Source: Verrucomicrobiales bacterium (lineage in GTDB: Bacteria; Verrucomicrobiota; Verrucomicrobiia; Limisphaerales; CAIMTB01). From it: 33,728 nucleotides of DNA. The position numbers were made by a program, and so were the translations under genes. Position 1 is the first letter of the stretch. Each line of letters opens with the position of its first letter. Below, one piece after another: positions 1 to 9,400 of this stretch. Below the pieces are notes generated by a model. The model saw only the letters and a program-made list of their open reading frames with translations, was not told the origin of the DNA and made no database searches. Where the stretch lies: positions 1-33,728 of the forward strand of contig JAEUHG010000153.1 of assembly GCA_016795425.1 (NCBI GenBank), read 5' to 3'.

Positions 1-179
1 CCCCGGAGGTTGGAGCCCGCCCCTCGCTGGAGCCGACAGCACTGCGTTGGCTATTCGCTCGGGCCCTGCAGCGGTTCAATCTCGTTGTCGCGTGGAGGCT
101 GAGTTGGATCCGGCTCGAACGGGAGTACGTTACCAAAGCCAAGCGGCGCTTCGCGTGCGCGCCGGCCGTCGCTCTCGCC

Positions 180-1241
180 ATGGTGTGTCGGACCGTTGCG
201 ACCACTGCCGCGGCACCTGAAGATGGGTCGCGACCTCTCGTCAATCTGGGGGCAGCCGAGAAGTTCTTGCCCACGGTCGAGGAGCTTGGCCCAGGTTGGT
301 CGAATCGGGTCATCAGTCTCCTCGACCGGGGAGAGGCTGCGCTGGAGTACTTCGATCCGGCAGTCTTTAAGCCTGCCCGAGATGCCATACGGTCACGGGT
401 ACCACAAGGATCCGTATTCTGTGACGTTTCCTACTATCACGCCAGCAACTTTGTCTTCGACGTATCGCTGGGACGCCGGGAATCGACGAACCTCGCGGAG
501 GCCGAGTGGAACCACCTCCGGCACGCACCGCTGCTACCCAGTCTTTCGGATGGGAAGGTGATCAAACGTAGTATTCGCCGTGTCGGGGATTTGGAGGCCA
601 TTCTCTACGAGGGAGACAGTCGGACCCTCTGGATGGCGTCGGGGCAGTGGATCCTGAATCTGAACCTCCCCCAGACGATGTCGCGCGTCGAAATCTTTTC
701 GATTGCTGAAGTCTTCGCCCGCCGCCTCGGTGCGGGCCAACCATCGCTCACGCATCCGGCCGATGGACGTCATTCCGCCGAGGATTCAGCCTGGTATACC
801 GTGCACCCCATGGGGGACCTATACACTCAGGTGCGAAGGGTGCATACCAACCGAGTGGCAATGTCCCGAGCTTTCACGAAGCACGACCATGCCAATGCGT
901 TTTTCACGATCACCAACTCCGAGAGCGTGCCCATCGTGGTTTGGAACGTGCGCGTTCAGGTAAGGACCAACTCATCTGAAGCCAACCCGGAGGGGTGGAA
1001 AACCGTGAGCAGCGATTATCCGTCGTGCGTGTCCGGCGTTCCGGCAGGTACGACGGGTGACGTGTGTGTCCTGCCTCCTTCCCATGCGCCTTGGAGAGTG
1101 GCATTGCTGTACACGCCGCAATCGCTGGACGGTCAGCTCATTCCCAATTTCCCCCCGCACTTGCGGGGCGACCACGAAATCATCTCCGCGACGGAAGAAA
1201 CGGTGGATCCAGGGATGGCTGACATAAGATCGAAGCCATGA
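180..1241 (+). CDS. hypothetical secreted-type protein, 5' end uncertain
   Basis: The family is not recognised and no catalytic motif is visible. The protein from the ATG is 353 residues. The same frame stays open to the left edge of the window without an ATG, GTG or TTG. The codons just before the ATG encode a basic stretch (KAKRR), then FACAPAVALAMV and a small-residue TTAAA region, which together resemble a signal peptide. The true start may therefore lie upstream of the window, or at a CTG. The C-terminal half (about 235-310) has a beta-rich segment with ITNSESVPIVVWNVRVQV, resembling envelope proteins with a terminal beta-sandwich; that is inference. Codon usage matches the neighbours. 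It is followed by a 213-bp gap holding two hairpins and then the kinase gene. Confidence 0.7.
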   Translation: MVCRTVATTAAAPEDGSRPLVNLGAAEKFLPTVEELGPGWSNRVISLLDRGEAALEYFDPAVFKPARDAIRSRVPQGSVFCDVSYYHASNFVFDVSLGRRESTNLAEAEWNHLRHAPLLPSLSDGKVIKRSIRRVGDLEAILYEGDSRTLWMASGQWILNLNLPQTMSRVEIFSIAEVFARRLGAGQPSLTHPADGRHSAEDSAWYTVHPMGDLYTQVRRVHTNRVAMSRAFTKHDHANAFFTITNSESVPIVVWNVRVQVRTNSSEANPEGWKTVSSDYPSCVSGVPAGTTGDVCVLPPSHAPWRVALLYTPQSLDGQLIPNFPPHLRGDHEIISATEETVDPGMADIRSKP

Positions 1242-1345
1242 TGTGAGAGATCGCCTATCCACTACCCCCGCCTCTCCGCTGACCTGAAGGCCCTTCCCTT
1301 TAATGGCGGCCTGGCTCGATCCGCAGCGCACAATCAGCCGGCGCG

Positions 1346-1406
1346 TTCGTCCACCAGGCGATCTCGTCGTGCCCAGGAAAGGTGGACGAAAGCCGTATCG
1401 ACGGCT
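1346..1406 (+). repeat. two successive hairpins upstream of the kinase gene
   Basis: A perfect 10-bp inverted repeat, TTCGTCCACC at 1346-1355 and GGTGGACGAA at 1381-1390, encloses 25 nt. It is followed directly by a 6-bp stem with a four-base loop, AGCCGT-ATCG-ACGGCT at 1391-1406. Neither has a T-run, so a classic intrinsic terminator is not supported. They could be a processing site or terminator-like structure after the upstream gene, or a structured leader for the kinase mRNA. Nothing else was seen in the 1242-1454 gap. Confidence 0.4.
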
Positions 1407-1454
1407 CTCCCGACGGTCTGGCAGCGTCTCATCTCGAAAGGTCGCCGACGCACC

Positions 1455-3749
1455 ATGCTCCCGGAGATTCCCATCGCCGCTGTCGCCACTACTCCTGCGC
1501 GCCGAGCCCCAGGCACTGGCCTCAAGGACGAACGGCTCGCCGCACTCAATGACTTCGCCACCTCACTCTCGAGCCTCCAAACCGAGGACGACATTCTCTG
1601 GGAACTCACGCGGCGCTGCATCACGACCCTAGGGTTCGAGGACTGTGTCATTTACCTCGTCGACGAGACACGTGGTGTCCTTGTCCAAAAGGCTGCGTTC
1701 GGTCCCAAGAACCCCCGTGGACGCGAGATTGCCTCCCCCATCGCCATTCCCATCGGCAAAGGCATCGTCGGCTCCGTGGCCGCCACCGGCCGCACTGAAA
1801 TCGTGGCGGATACCCGCCTCGATCCGCGGTACCTCGTCGACGACCAAGTCCGGCTGTCCGAGATCTCCGTTCCCATCATAGCGGAAGGCAAAGTCCTTGG
1901 AGTCATCGATTCCGAACACTCCCAGGCCGGCTTTTTCTGCGAAGACCACATCACCATTCTCGGTTCCATTGCCTCCATCTGTGCCAACAAGCTGGCCCGC
2001 ACCCGCACCGAGGCTCGGTTGCGCGAACTCAACCAGGATCTCGAACGCCGAATCGCCGAGCGCACCACCGAACTGGTGGCCGCCAATGAACGCCTCCAAA
2101 GCGAAGTCACCGAACGCATCCGCGCCGAAAAGATCCAGCGTGCACTCTTCGAAATCTCGGAAGCCGCCCATGCCGCCGAAGACCTGCCGCGCCTTTACGA
2201 ACGGATCCACCAGATCATCGGCACGCTGATGCCGGCGCAAAACTTTTACATCGCGCTGCTGAATGACGAATCCGGCGAGGTCATCTTCCCTTATCACCGT
2301 GACGCCATCGATCCACCGCCACCGCCTCGGAAGGGACGACGCGGCATGACCGAGTACGTCCTGCGCACCGGCCGGGCTTCCCTCGCCAATCTCCGCGAAA
2401 TCCAACGTCTCAAGGATTCCGGCGAATATGTGCAGTCGGGTCATCCCTCGGCCATCTGGCTGGGCGCACCACTCACCGTCGGCGGGCGCACCTTTGGCGT
2501 CATTGCCGTCCAGGACCATCATGACGACAAGGCCTTCGGCGAGGAGGAAAAGCGCATCCTCAGCTTCGTCGCCGGCCAAACCGCCGTGACGATCGAGCGC
2601 AAACGGTCCGAGGCCGAGATTCGCGCCCGCACGGAACGCCTTCGCGAATCCGAGGAACGCTTCAGCAAGGCTTTTCGCGCCATCCCCGCCACCATCTCCC
2701 TCGCCCGCGCCACGGACGGACGTCTCATCGAGGTCAACGAGGCGTTTCTCCGCAATTCGGACTATTCCCGAGCGGAAGTGCTCGGCCGTACCACGTCCGA
2801 ACTCGGCATCTGGGTCGATCCACGACGACGGGAGGAGTTCCTGTGCCGGCTCAAATCCGAAGGATTCGTCCATGGATTCGAAGCCACGTTGCGGACCAAG
2901 ACAGGGCGACACGAGATCGTTCTGATCTCCGCCGAACTCATTGAGATCGATCGTGAACCCGTCATCCTCGCCCTCGCCCTCGCGATCACCGAGCGCAAAC
3001 GTGCGGAAGAAGAGATGCTCCGATCCCTGGCCCGAGAACGGGAACTCAGCCGGATGAAGAGCGCGTTTGTTTCACTGGTTTCCCACGAATTCCGCACACC
3101 CCTCGGCGTCATCCATTCGTCCGCCGAAATCCTCGAGCGTTACCTCGACCGTCTGCCATCTGCCGAACGGGACGAACATCTCCAGGCCATCCAAAGCCAC
3201 GCGTGGCGCATGGCATCGCTCCTCGAGGAGGTCCTCGTCTTCGGCAGGGTCGAGGCCGGAAAACTCGAATGCCGACCCGCCGCCTTCGACCTCGCCGAAA
3301 GTTGCCGCCGCTGGACCCAGGAAATGATGCGGGCGACGGAATCACGATGCCCCATCCAGCTCACCATCGATCCGCTGCCCGGCACCGCCACCGGCGATCC
3401 CGACCTCGTACGCCACATCGTCACCAACCTCCTGTCGAACGCGGTCAAGTACTCGACCGCGGGCGAACCCGTCGAATTCGACGTCGGCCATCAGCAACGA
3501 TTCGCCACGCTTCGTATCCGTGACCGCGGCCTGGGAATCCCGGAAGCCGAGCGACCGCGTCTCTTCAATGCCTTCCACCGCGCCAGCAACGTCCGACACC
3601 TGCCCGGCTCCGGATTGGGCCTGGTGGTCATCAAGCACTGCGTGGACCTGCAGGCCGGTTCCATCCACGTCGATTCAACCGAGGGTGTCGGCACCACGGT
3701 GACCGTTCACCTGCCGATGTTCAGCACACTTTCCGCCTCGCCCCCATGA
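1455..3749 (+). CDS. GAF-GAF-PAS sensor histidine kinase
   Basis: A 764-residue soluble kinase without membrane segments, so it senses cytoplasmic signals. In order: GAF at about 25-180; a coiled coil at about 185-225; a second GAF at about 230-385; PAS at about 400-515; HisKA with SHEFRTPL (phospho-acceptor His544); and a HATPase_c domain. The ATPase N-box is NLLSNAVKYS (658-667), the G1 box DRGLGIP (690-696) and the G2 box GSGLGL (718-723). All catalytic boxes look intact. No receiver is fused. The stop overlaps the next start as ATGA (3746-3749), so the following response regulator is very likely its partner. The ATG at 1455 is the first usual start after a stop at 1239-1241 in the same frame. 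The ligand cannot be read from the sequence. Confidence 0.93.
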   Translation: MLPEIPIAAVATTPARRAPGTGLKDERLAALNDFATSLSSLQTEDDILWELTRRCITTLGFEDCVIYLVDETRGVLVQKAAFGPKNPRGREIASPIAIPIGKGIVGSVAATGRTEIVADTRLDPRYLVDDQVRLSEISVPIIAEGKVLGVIDSEHSQAGFFCEDHITILGSIASICANKLARTRTEARLRELNQDLERRIAERTTELVAANERLQSEVTERIRAEKIQRALFEISEAAHAAEDLPRLYERIHQIIGTLMPAQNFYIALLNDESGEVIFPYHRDAIDPPPPPRKGRRGMTEYVLRTGRASLANLREIQRLKDSGEYVQSGHPSAIWLGAPLTVGGRTFGVIAVQDHHDDKAFGEEEKRILSFVAGQTAVTIERKRSEAEIRARTERLRESEERFSKAFRAIPATISLARATDGRLIEVNEAFLRNSDYSRAEVLGRTTSELGIWVDPRRREEFLCRLKSEGFVHGFEATLRTKTGRHEIVLISAELIEIDREPVILALALAITERKRAEEEMLRSLARERELSRMKSAFVSLVSHEFRTPLGVIHSSAEILERYLDRLPSAERDEHLQAIQSHAWRMASLLEEVLVFGRVEAGKLECRPAAFDLAESCRRWTQEMMRATESRCPIQLTIDPLPGTATGDPDLVRHIVTNLLSNAVKYSTAGEPVEFDVGHQQRFATLRIRDRGLGIPEAERPRLFNAFHRASNVRHLPGSGLGLVVIKHCVDLQAGSIHVDSTEGVGTTVTVHLPMFSTLSASPP

Positions 3750-4411
3750 CCCACTCCGCCAACCCATCTTCCAAGCCTCCAAGGCTTCCCCGCATTCTCG
3801 TCATTGAGGACGAACCACAAATGCTGCGCAATCTCCAGACCATCCTCAAAGCGGAGGGCTTCGACGCCGTCGGAGCAACCGGCGGACTGGAAGGCATTGC
3901 CCGGTCTGCCGACCTCAAGCCCGACCTCATTCTCTGCGACCTCATGATGCCGGACCTGGATGGCTTCGGAGTGCTCGCCCGCGTTCGTGCCAATCCGGTC
4001 ACCGCCTCGATTCCGTTCATCTTTCTTACCGCCCGCGGCGATCGCAATGACATGCGCTCCGGGATGAACCTGGGAGCCGACGATTACCTGACGAAACCCG
4101 TCAGGGCCGATGACCTTCTATCCGCAGTCCGAGCCCGATTGGCGCGCTTCCGGCTCAGCGCCTCGGCAGCGACCGCACGGATTCCCGAGAACGCCTCCCA
4201 ATTGGAGGCGCTCGGGGTTTCGCCGCGCGAAGCCGAAGTCCTCTACTGGCTGATTGAGGGCAAAAGCAATGCCGACATCGGCACCATCCTCGGAGTGGCC
4301 GAAGCGACGGTCAAAAAGCACCTCGAACGCGTGTTCCTCAAACTCGGCGTCGAGAACCGTACCGCCGCTATCCGCGCCGCCCTCGACAGAATCGCCGCCT
4401 CGCCGCACTAG
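3746..4411 (+). CDS. NarL/LuxR-type response regulator
   Basis: A 221-residue two-domain DNA-binding response regulator. The receiver (about 15-130) has acidic residues Glu21/Asp22, phospho-acceptor Asp65 in LILCDLMMPDLDG, Thr95 and Lys117, so phosphorylation should be possible. A linker leads to a GerE/LuxR-type helix-turn-helix at about 155-215, with SPREAEVLYWLIEGKSNADI and a recognition helix near ATVKKHLERV. It starts inside the last codons of the kinase gene (ATGA overlap), which indicates translational coupling and a shared signalling pathway. The stop at 4409-4411 overlaps the stop of the convergent aspS gene, leaving no room for a terminator between them. Targets are unknown. Confidence 0.93.
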   Translation: MTHSANPSSKPPRLPRILVIEDEPQMLRNLQTILKAEGFDAVGATGGLEGIARSADLKPDLILCDLMMPDLDGFGVLARVRANPVTASIPFIFLTARGDRNDMRSGMNLGADDYLTKPVRADDLLSAVRARLARFRLSASAATARIPENASQLEALGVSPREAEVLYWLIEGKSNADIGTILGVAEATVKKHLERVFLKLGVENRTAAIRAALDRIAASPH

Positions 4412-6204
4412 GACTTGGCGGTCTTCACCTCGAGATACAATTCCTTCAGCTGACGCGGTGTCACCGGGGACGGCGATTCCGTCATCAGACAGGTTCCCTT
4501 GGCGGTCTTGGGGAAGGCAATGACATCTCGGATGCTGGTCGTCCCGCACAAGATCGCGCACAACCGATCGAACCCCAACGCGATCCCGCCATGCGGCGGC
4601 GCACCGTAGCGAAAGGCTTCCAGCATGTAACCGAACCGCAACTGCGTTTCCTCGGGTGGGATTTGCAGAATCTCCTCGAACACCGTCCGCTGCACATCCG
4701 GCTGGTGAATCCGTATCGAGCCTCCGCCCAGTTCGACACCGTTCACCACAATGTCGTAATGCTGGCCCCGCACCTTCTTCGGGTCCTGCTTCAGCAAAGG
4801 AATGTCCTCCGCCACCGGAGCCGTGAAGGGATGATGGCTCGAATACCAACGGTTCAACTCCTTGTCGTAGCTCAACAACGGAAAATCCACCACCCACAGG
4901 AAGTCGAAGCGCGCCGGGTCGATGGACAGCTTGCCCTGCTGCTTCAGGACATCCGCGCAGTAAAGCCGGATCTTCCCAAGAATCTCGCAGGCGTTGAGCC
5001 ATTGGTCGGCGGCAAACAGGACAAGGTCGCCCTCCTCGATGCCAAGCTTGGAAGTCAGGGCCTGCTTCTCCGCCGGACTGAAGAACTTCACGATCGGCGA
5101 TTTCCACTCGCCGCCTTCCACCTTGATGTAGGCAAGGCCTTTCGCACCGAAACTCTTGGCGTATTCGGTCATGGTTTCGATCTGACCCTGCGTCGCACAT
5201 GCCAGGCCCTTCGCGTTTAGCGCCTTCACCACCCCACCGTTGGCGATGGCACCGGCGAACACCTTGAACGCACTTGCGCGAAATTCCTCGGTGAAATCGA
5301 CCAACTCCATGCCGAATCGCGTATCCGGCTTGTCGATGCCGTACCGATTCAAGGCCTCCTCGAAAGAAATCCGGCGAAACGGTCCAGGAATCTCCATGCC
5401 CAACGCGGTCTTCCAAACCCGCTTCAAGAGTCCCTCGATCAGCGCATAAATGTCCTCGCGCTCGATGAAGCTCATCTCGATGTCAACCTGGGTGAACTCC
5501 GGCTGCCGGTCGGCCCGCAAATCCTCGTCCCGATAGCAGCGCGCCAATTGGAAATACCGCTCCACCCCGGCCACCATCAGGATCTGCTTGAACTGCTGCG
5601 GTGACTGCGGAAGGGCGTAGAAGGTCCCGGGTTCACGCCGGTTCGGAACCAAAAACTCACGGGCACCCTCCGGCGTCGACTTGAACAACGTCGGGGTTTC
5701 CACTTCCAGGAATCCGTGCTCGTCCATGTACGCGCGTGTCGCCATGGCCACCTTCGACCGCAGTCGGAGGTTGCGAATCATTTCCGGCCGGCGGAGATCG
5801 AGATAACGGTGCTTGAGCCGAAGCTCCTCGTTCACCTTGTTGGCCACCTCGGGATCATCGACCGAGAACGGCAGGATCTCGGCGTCGTTCAACACCTCAA
5901 GTCCCGTCGCCATGACCTCCACCTGCCCGGTCGGAATCTTGGCGTTCTCAGTTCCGGCAGGCCGGGGCCGAACCCGGCCCGTCACGCGAATCACGGATTC
6001 GCTGTGCAGCCTGGTCGCCCGGTCGAACACGGCGGCGTTCAGGTCGGAAGGATCGAACACCGTCTGAGTCCGCCCTTCACGATCGCGCAGGTCCAAGAAA
6101 AGGACTCCACCCAGATCCCGACGGGAATGAACCCAGCCTTCCAAAGTAACCGTCTGGCCGGCATGTGCCGGGCGCAGCTCGCTGCAGTGATGCGTGCGTT
6201 TCAT
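4408..6204 (-). CDS. aspS: aspartate--tRNA ligase
   Basis: Bacterial-type class II aspartyl-tRNA synthetase, 598 residues, close to the usual length of about 590. It charges tRNA-Asp in the cytoplasm. Visible parts: an N-terminal OB-fold anticodon-binding domain (about 1-105, GWVHSRRDLGG then LDLRDREG); class II motif 2 around ARCYRDEDLRADRQPEFTQ (221-239); the bacterial GAD insertion in the middle; and motif 3, GIALGFDRLC (540-549). Leu31 in RRDLGG matches discriminating AspRS enzymes; non-discriminating ones usually have His there, so this copy is probably specific for tRNA-Asp. The ATG at 6204 is chosen because a GAGG sits 7 nt upstream; a TTG 21 nt further upstream is less likely. It is divergent from the propeller kinase gene. 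Confidence 0.97.
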   Translation of the reverse strand: MKRTHHCSELRPAHAGQTVTLEGWVHSRRDLGGVLFLDLRDREGRTQTVFDPSDLNAAVFDRATRLHSESVIRVTGRVRPRPAGTENAKIPTGQVEVMATGLEVLNDAEILPFSVDDPEVANKVNEELRLKHRYLDLRRPEMIRNLRLRSKVAMATRAYMDEHGFLEVETPTLFKSTPEGAREFLVPNRREPGTFYALPQSPQQFKQILMVAGVERYFQLARCYRDEDLRADRQPEFTQVDIEMSFIEREDIYALIEGLLKRVWKTALGMEIPGPFRRISFEEALNRYGIDKPDTRFGMELVDFTEEFRASAFKVFAGAIANGGVVKALNAKGLACATQGQIETMTEYAKSFGAKGLAYIKVEGGEWKSPIVKFFSPAEKQALTSKLGIEEGDLVLFAADQWLNACEILGKIRLYCADVLKQQGKLSIDPARFDFLWVVDFPLLSYDKELNRWYSSHHPFTAPVAEDIPLLKQDPKKVRGQHYDIVVNGVELGGGSIRIHQPDVQRTVFEEILQIPPEETQLRFGYMLEAFRYGAPPHGGIALGFDRLCAILCGTTSIRDVIAFPKTAKGTCLMTESPSPVTPRQLKELYLEVKTAKS

Positions 6205-6396
6205 AGACGAACCTCGAGGTGACAACCGCGATCATCGCCATTTCCGCCCCCCCTGCTGCGATCGGCCCAGAGAGGGTGCCGGCAACGGATTGCCATCCCC
6301 AAAAATGGAGGGCGGATATTGGGCAGACGACCGCCCAATCAAAGCAAAAAGGTGCACGCCACCGCCACGAGCAGCCCGTTGAGGGTTGGCGGCATG

Positions 6397-6432
6397 GGCC
6401 GAGACTTGTAACAATTGTTACAAGTCTCGGCC
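6397..6432. promoter_or_regulatory. perfect 36-bp palindrome, putative operator
   Basis: The left half GGCCGAGACTTGTAACAA (6397-6414) is followed without spacer by its exact reverse complement (6415-6432), giving 18 bp of perfect two-fold symmetry per side. The core TTGTAACAATTGTTACAA is AT-rich within GC-rich surroundings. It lies in the 273-bp region between divergent aspS (ATG at 6204) and the propeller kinase (GTG at 6478), ending 45 bp before the kinase start. Position and symmetry suit an operator for a dimeric regulator. A hairpin with no loop and no T-run is less likely to be a terminator. The cognate regulator is unknown. A weaker repeat, ATTGGGC at 6318-6324 with GCCCAAT at 6333-6339, lies nearby. 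Confidence 0.55.
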
Positions 6433-6477
6433 AACGCCCGTGCTTGCGGCACACGGCTCGACGGCAATGATGGGGGC

Positions 6478-9400
6478 GTGTTCCTGCGGCGCTCACGGTC
6501 CTGCTGGGTGCTGGGCTGGGGGCTGTTCCTCACGCTCCATGGCATCGCCCTCGCCCAATCGGGCGTTCGCATCTCTTCCTGGCGATCGACCGACGGCCTC
6601 CCCTCGTCCGATGTCTTTGCGGTGTCGCTCGATGGACGCGGACAGCCGGTGGCCACGCATGATGCCGATCTGCCCGTCAGTCGACTCGATGGTTTCCACG
6701 TTCAATCGGTATCCAATACTGTCGGCGCCGCCAGCAGGGTCTATGTCAGTCGGAGTGAACAGTTTTGGGCCGCGCATCCCCAGGGGCTGCAAGAACAGAC
6801 CGGCGATGGCTGGATCCTGCATCCGGTCTCCCAAATTGCCGCGGAATACCGCGCCCGCCCCCTCCGAGCGGTTCGCCCAATTCCCCTTTTGCCACTGGAC
6901 CGGCACCGGGTCCTGGTCCTTCTCCCGGACGCCCTGCTCGAGTTCGACGCCGGAGAAAACCGGACCAGGACCATCCGTACCGCCTCAACCCGCGGTATTG
7001 GCGCCTTCAACGAGATCAATCCGGGCAAGGACGACAGTGCCTGGATAGCCGGCGCCAACGGATTGATTCGTATCCCAGGTCCGCTTCGCCAGATCCAGCC
7101 GGACACCCTGTTCGAGGAATTTGTGATTCCGCCGGAACTGGCCGTGACCGATCTGCAACGGCCCTTTGAAAACGCGGCGGGCGAAGTGGTCATGGCGGCG
7201 GAAGACAGCACCACGCACCGGAAGCTCGTGCTCCGATGGTCGCGCGGCTCCTGGCAGAAATGGGATCTCGGCGGACAAAACGTCCGGCAAGCTTGGGGTG
7301 GTCGCGACAATGACCTGTGGATGCATACTTCGGGCACCGTATTTCGATTGAGCCCGGAGGGAGACCAAATGAGGGTCCGCAACCTCCTTCAAGTGGGGCG
7401 CATTGCGGATCTCGCCGTCGACCCGACCGGAGTGGCATGGCTGGCCACCTCCGACGGCCTATTCCGGTTGGCCTCCTTGCCCTGGCGTCCTGCGCCCCGG
7501 TTTCCACCCGAATCGGGGGCGGTGTTGTCGATCATCAGCGACCGCCGGGGACGCTTAATCGCCACGACGGCGCGAGGTGTGCATCGACAGGAAGGTGGCG
7601 ACTGGAAGTTCCTTCCGTTTCCGCCTGAACGCCTGGACGAGGGCGGCGCTCCGGAATCGCTGGTGTGCGCGCTGCCTGACGGCGGATTAGTGATCCAATC
7701 CGCCGCCGGCAGCTTCGTCATGGCAGCTGACGGCGCCAGCCGCACGGGGTCGACCGACATGAGTCGTGCTCGTGTGCTGGGGAGCCTGACCGACGGTCGG
7801 GTCGTCTTTCTGGATGCGACACCCTCCACCGGGCAGCTGTTGGTCTACGACGGTCGGGCGACCACGCCGTTGGCGCGATTGCCAGAGGACGTCTCGCGAA
7901 TCGGACAGGCCAGGATGATGCTGCAGACCCGTTCGGGAGAGTTGTGGATCGGAGGCGATATCGGCGCGTTGGTGCGGCGCGGGGATGGATGGACGGTGGT
8001 CGACGATCCGGAAACCGGGGCCATGGATGGCGCGCAAGCCGGTCTGGAACTCGCGGATGGCCGGCTCCTTTTTGGCGGCGCCGACGCGGTGCGCGAGTTT
8101 GATGGACGCCGCTGGCGAACCTTACGACGCGGGTTGGATCGGGTGAACGGGCTGGCGCTAGGCCGGGACGGTTCCATTTGGGTGGCTTCGGGAAGCGGGT
8201 TGTATCGCTACAAGGACAATTCCTGGCTAACCCTTGGCGACGACGAAGGCCTTTCACCGACAACGATTCATGCCGTACTGGAGGACGGCTTGGGACGGCT
8301 CTGGGCCGGGACAGCGGCGGGTCTCGCGGTGTTCGATCCTTCTGCCGACACGGATCCGCCGGAAGCGATCGTGGCAGGTGCGGACGTTCCGCAGGCAGCG
8401 GCGGAAGCCCGAGCCTTGTTCGTGGTCGGCGGTCGAGATCGCTGGCATTACACGACGGCGGGTCGTCTGGTGTTTTCGTCCCGCCTCGACAACGGGCCGT
8501 GGTCGACCTGGCGCCCGGCGGGGAGTGTTCAATTCACGAACCTGGCCGCGGGGACGCACCAGTTTTTTGTTCGCGCGATGGATCCCAGCGGCAACGTGCA
8601 GGCGTGGCCGGCCAGCTATGATTTTACGGTGGCGCTGCCGTGGCTGAAGGACGCGCGGTTGGTACTGGCGACGGTGGTAGTGGTCTTGTTGGCCACGGCA
8701 CTGGCGGTGCAAGCCGCCCTGAGCTACTCGCGGCTGCGGCGCAGTTACGCCGAGGTGGAGCGACAGGTCGCGGAGCGTTCGGCTGCCTTGGAGAAAGCCA
8801 ATGCCGAATTGTTGCACAGCCACAAGATGCGTGCCCTCGGCACCCTGGCGGCCGGGGTCGCCCACGATTTCAACAATCTGCTTTCGATCATCCGCGGCTC
8901 CGCCCAATTGATTGAGGGCAATCTCAAAGGAGACGACAAGGCCCGACAGCGGGTGCAGCGCATCAAGACGGCGGTCGATCAAGGTGCAGGTTTGGTCCGC
9001 GCCATGCTCGGGTACAGCCGGGGTGCGGCCGCGCCCCGCAAGGAACTGACCGTCGAGGAAGTGGTGACCCGGGCCATTCGACTTCTCGAAGAGCGCCTCC
9101 AATGCCGCATTCGATTTCAGAACGCGCCGGTTCCGCTTCCCACGGTTTTCGCCCCGCCCGAGATGTTGCAGCAAATCGTGCTGAATTTGATTCAGAATGC
9201 CGATGAAGCGATGGACCACGCGGGAACGGTTACCGTCGAGTTGACCCACCGCCTGGGTCCGGCGGACGAAGCCATGCTCAAGCCTCGTCCTTCGGCCGAC
9301 TACGTCGTTCTCGCGGTGCGAGATACCGGCATTGGAATTCCGCAGGAGAACCTCACCCGGATTTTCGAGCCGTTCTTTACCACCAAGGCGTTCAGCAGCC

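Noticed and set aside
1629..2912. A 427-residue open frame opposite the GAF kinase gene
   Set aside because: Antisense to intact kinase domains; low-complexity Gly/Asp-rich composition.
6318..6339. 7-bp inverted repeat ATTGGGC/GCCCAAT as an aspS operator or terminator
   Set aside because: Short stem with an eight-base loop; expected by chance in a gap of this size, and much weaker than the nearby palindrome.
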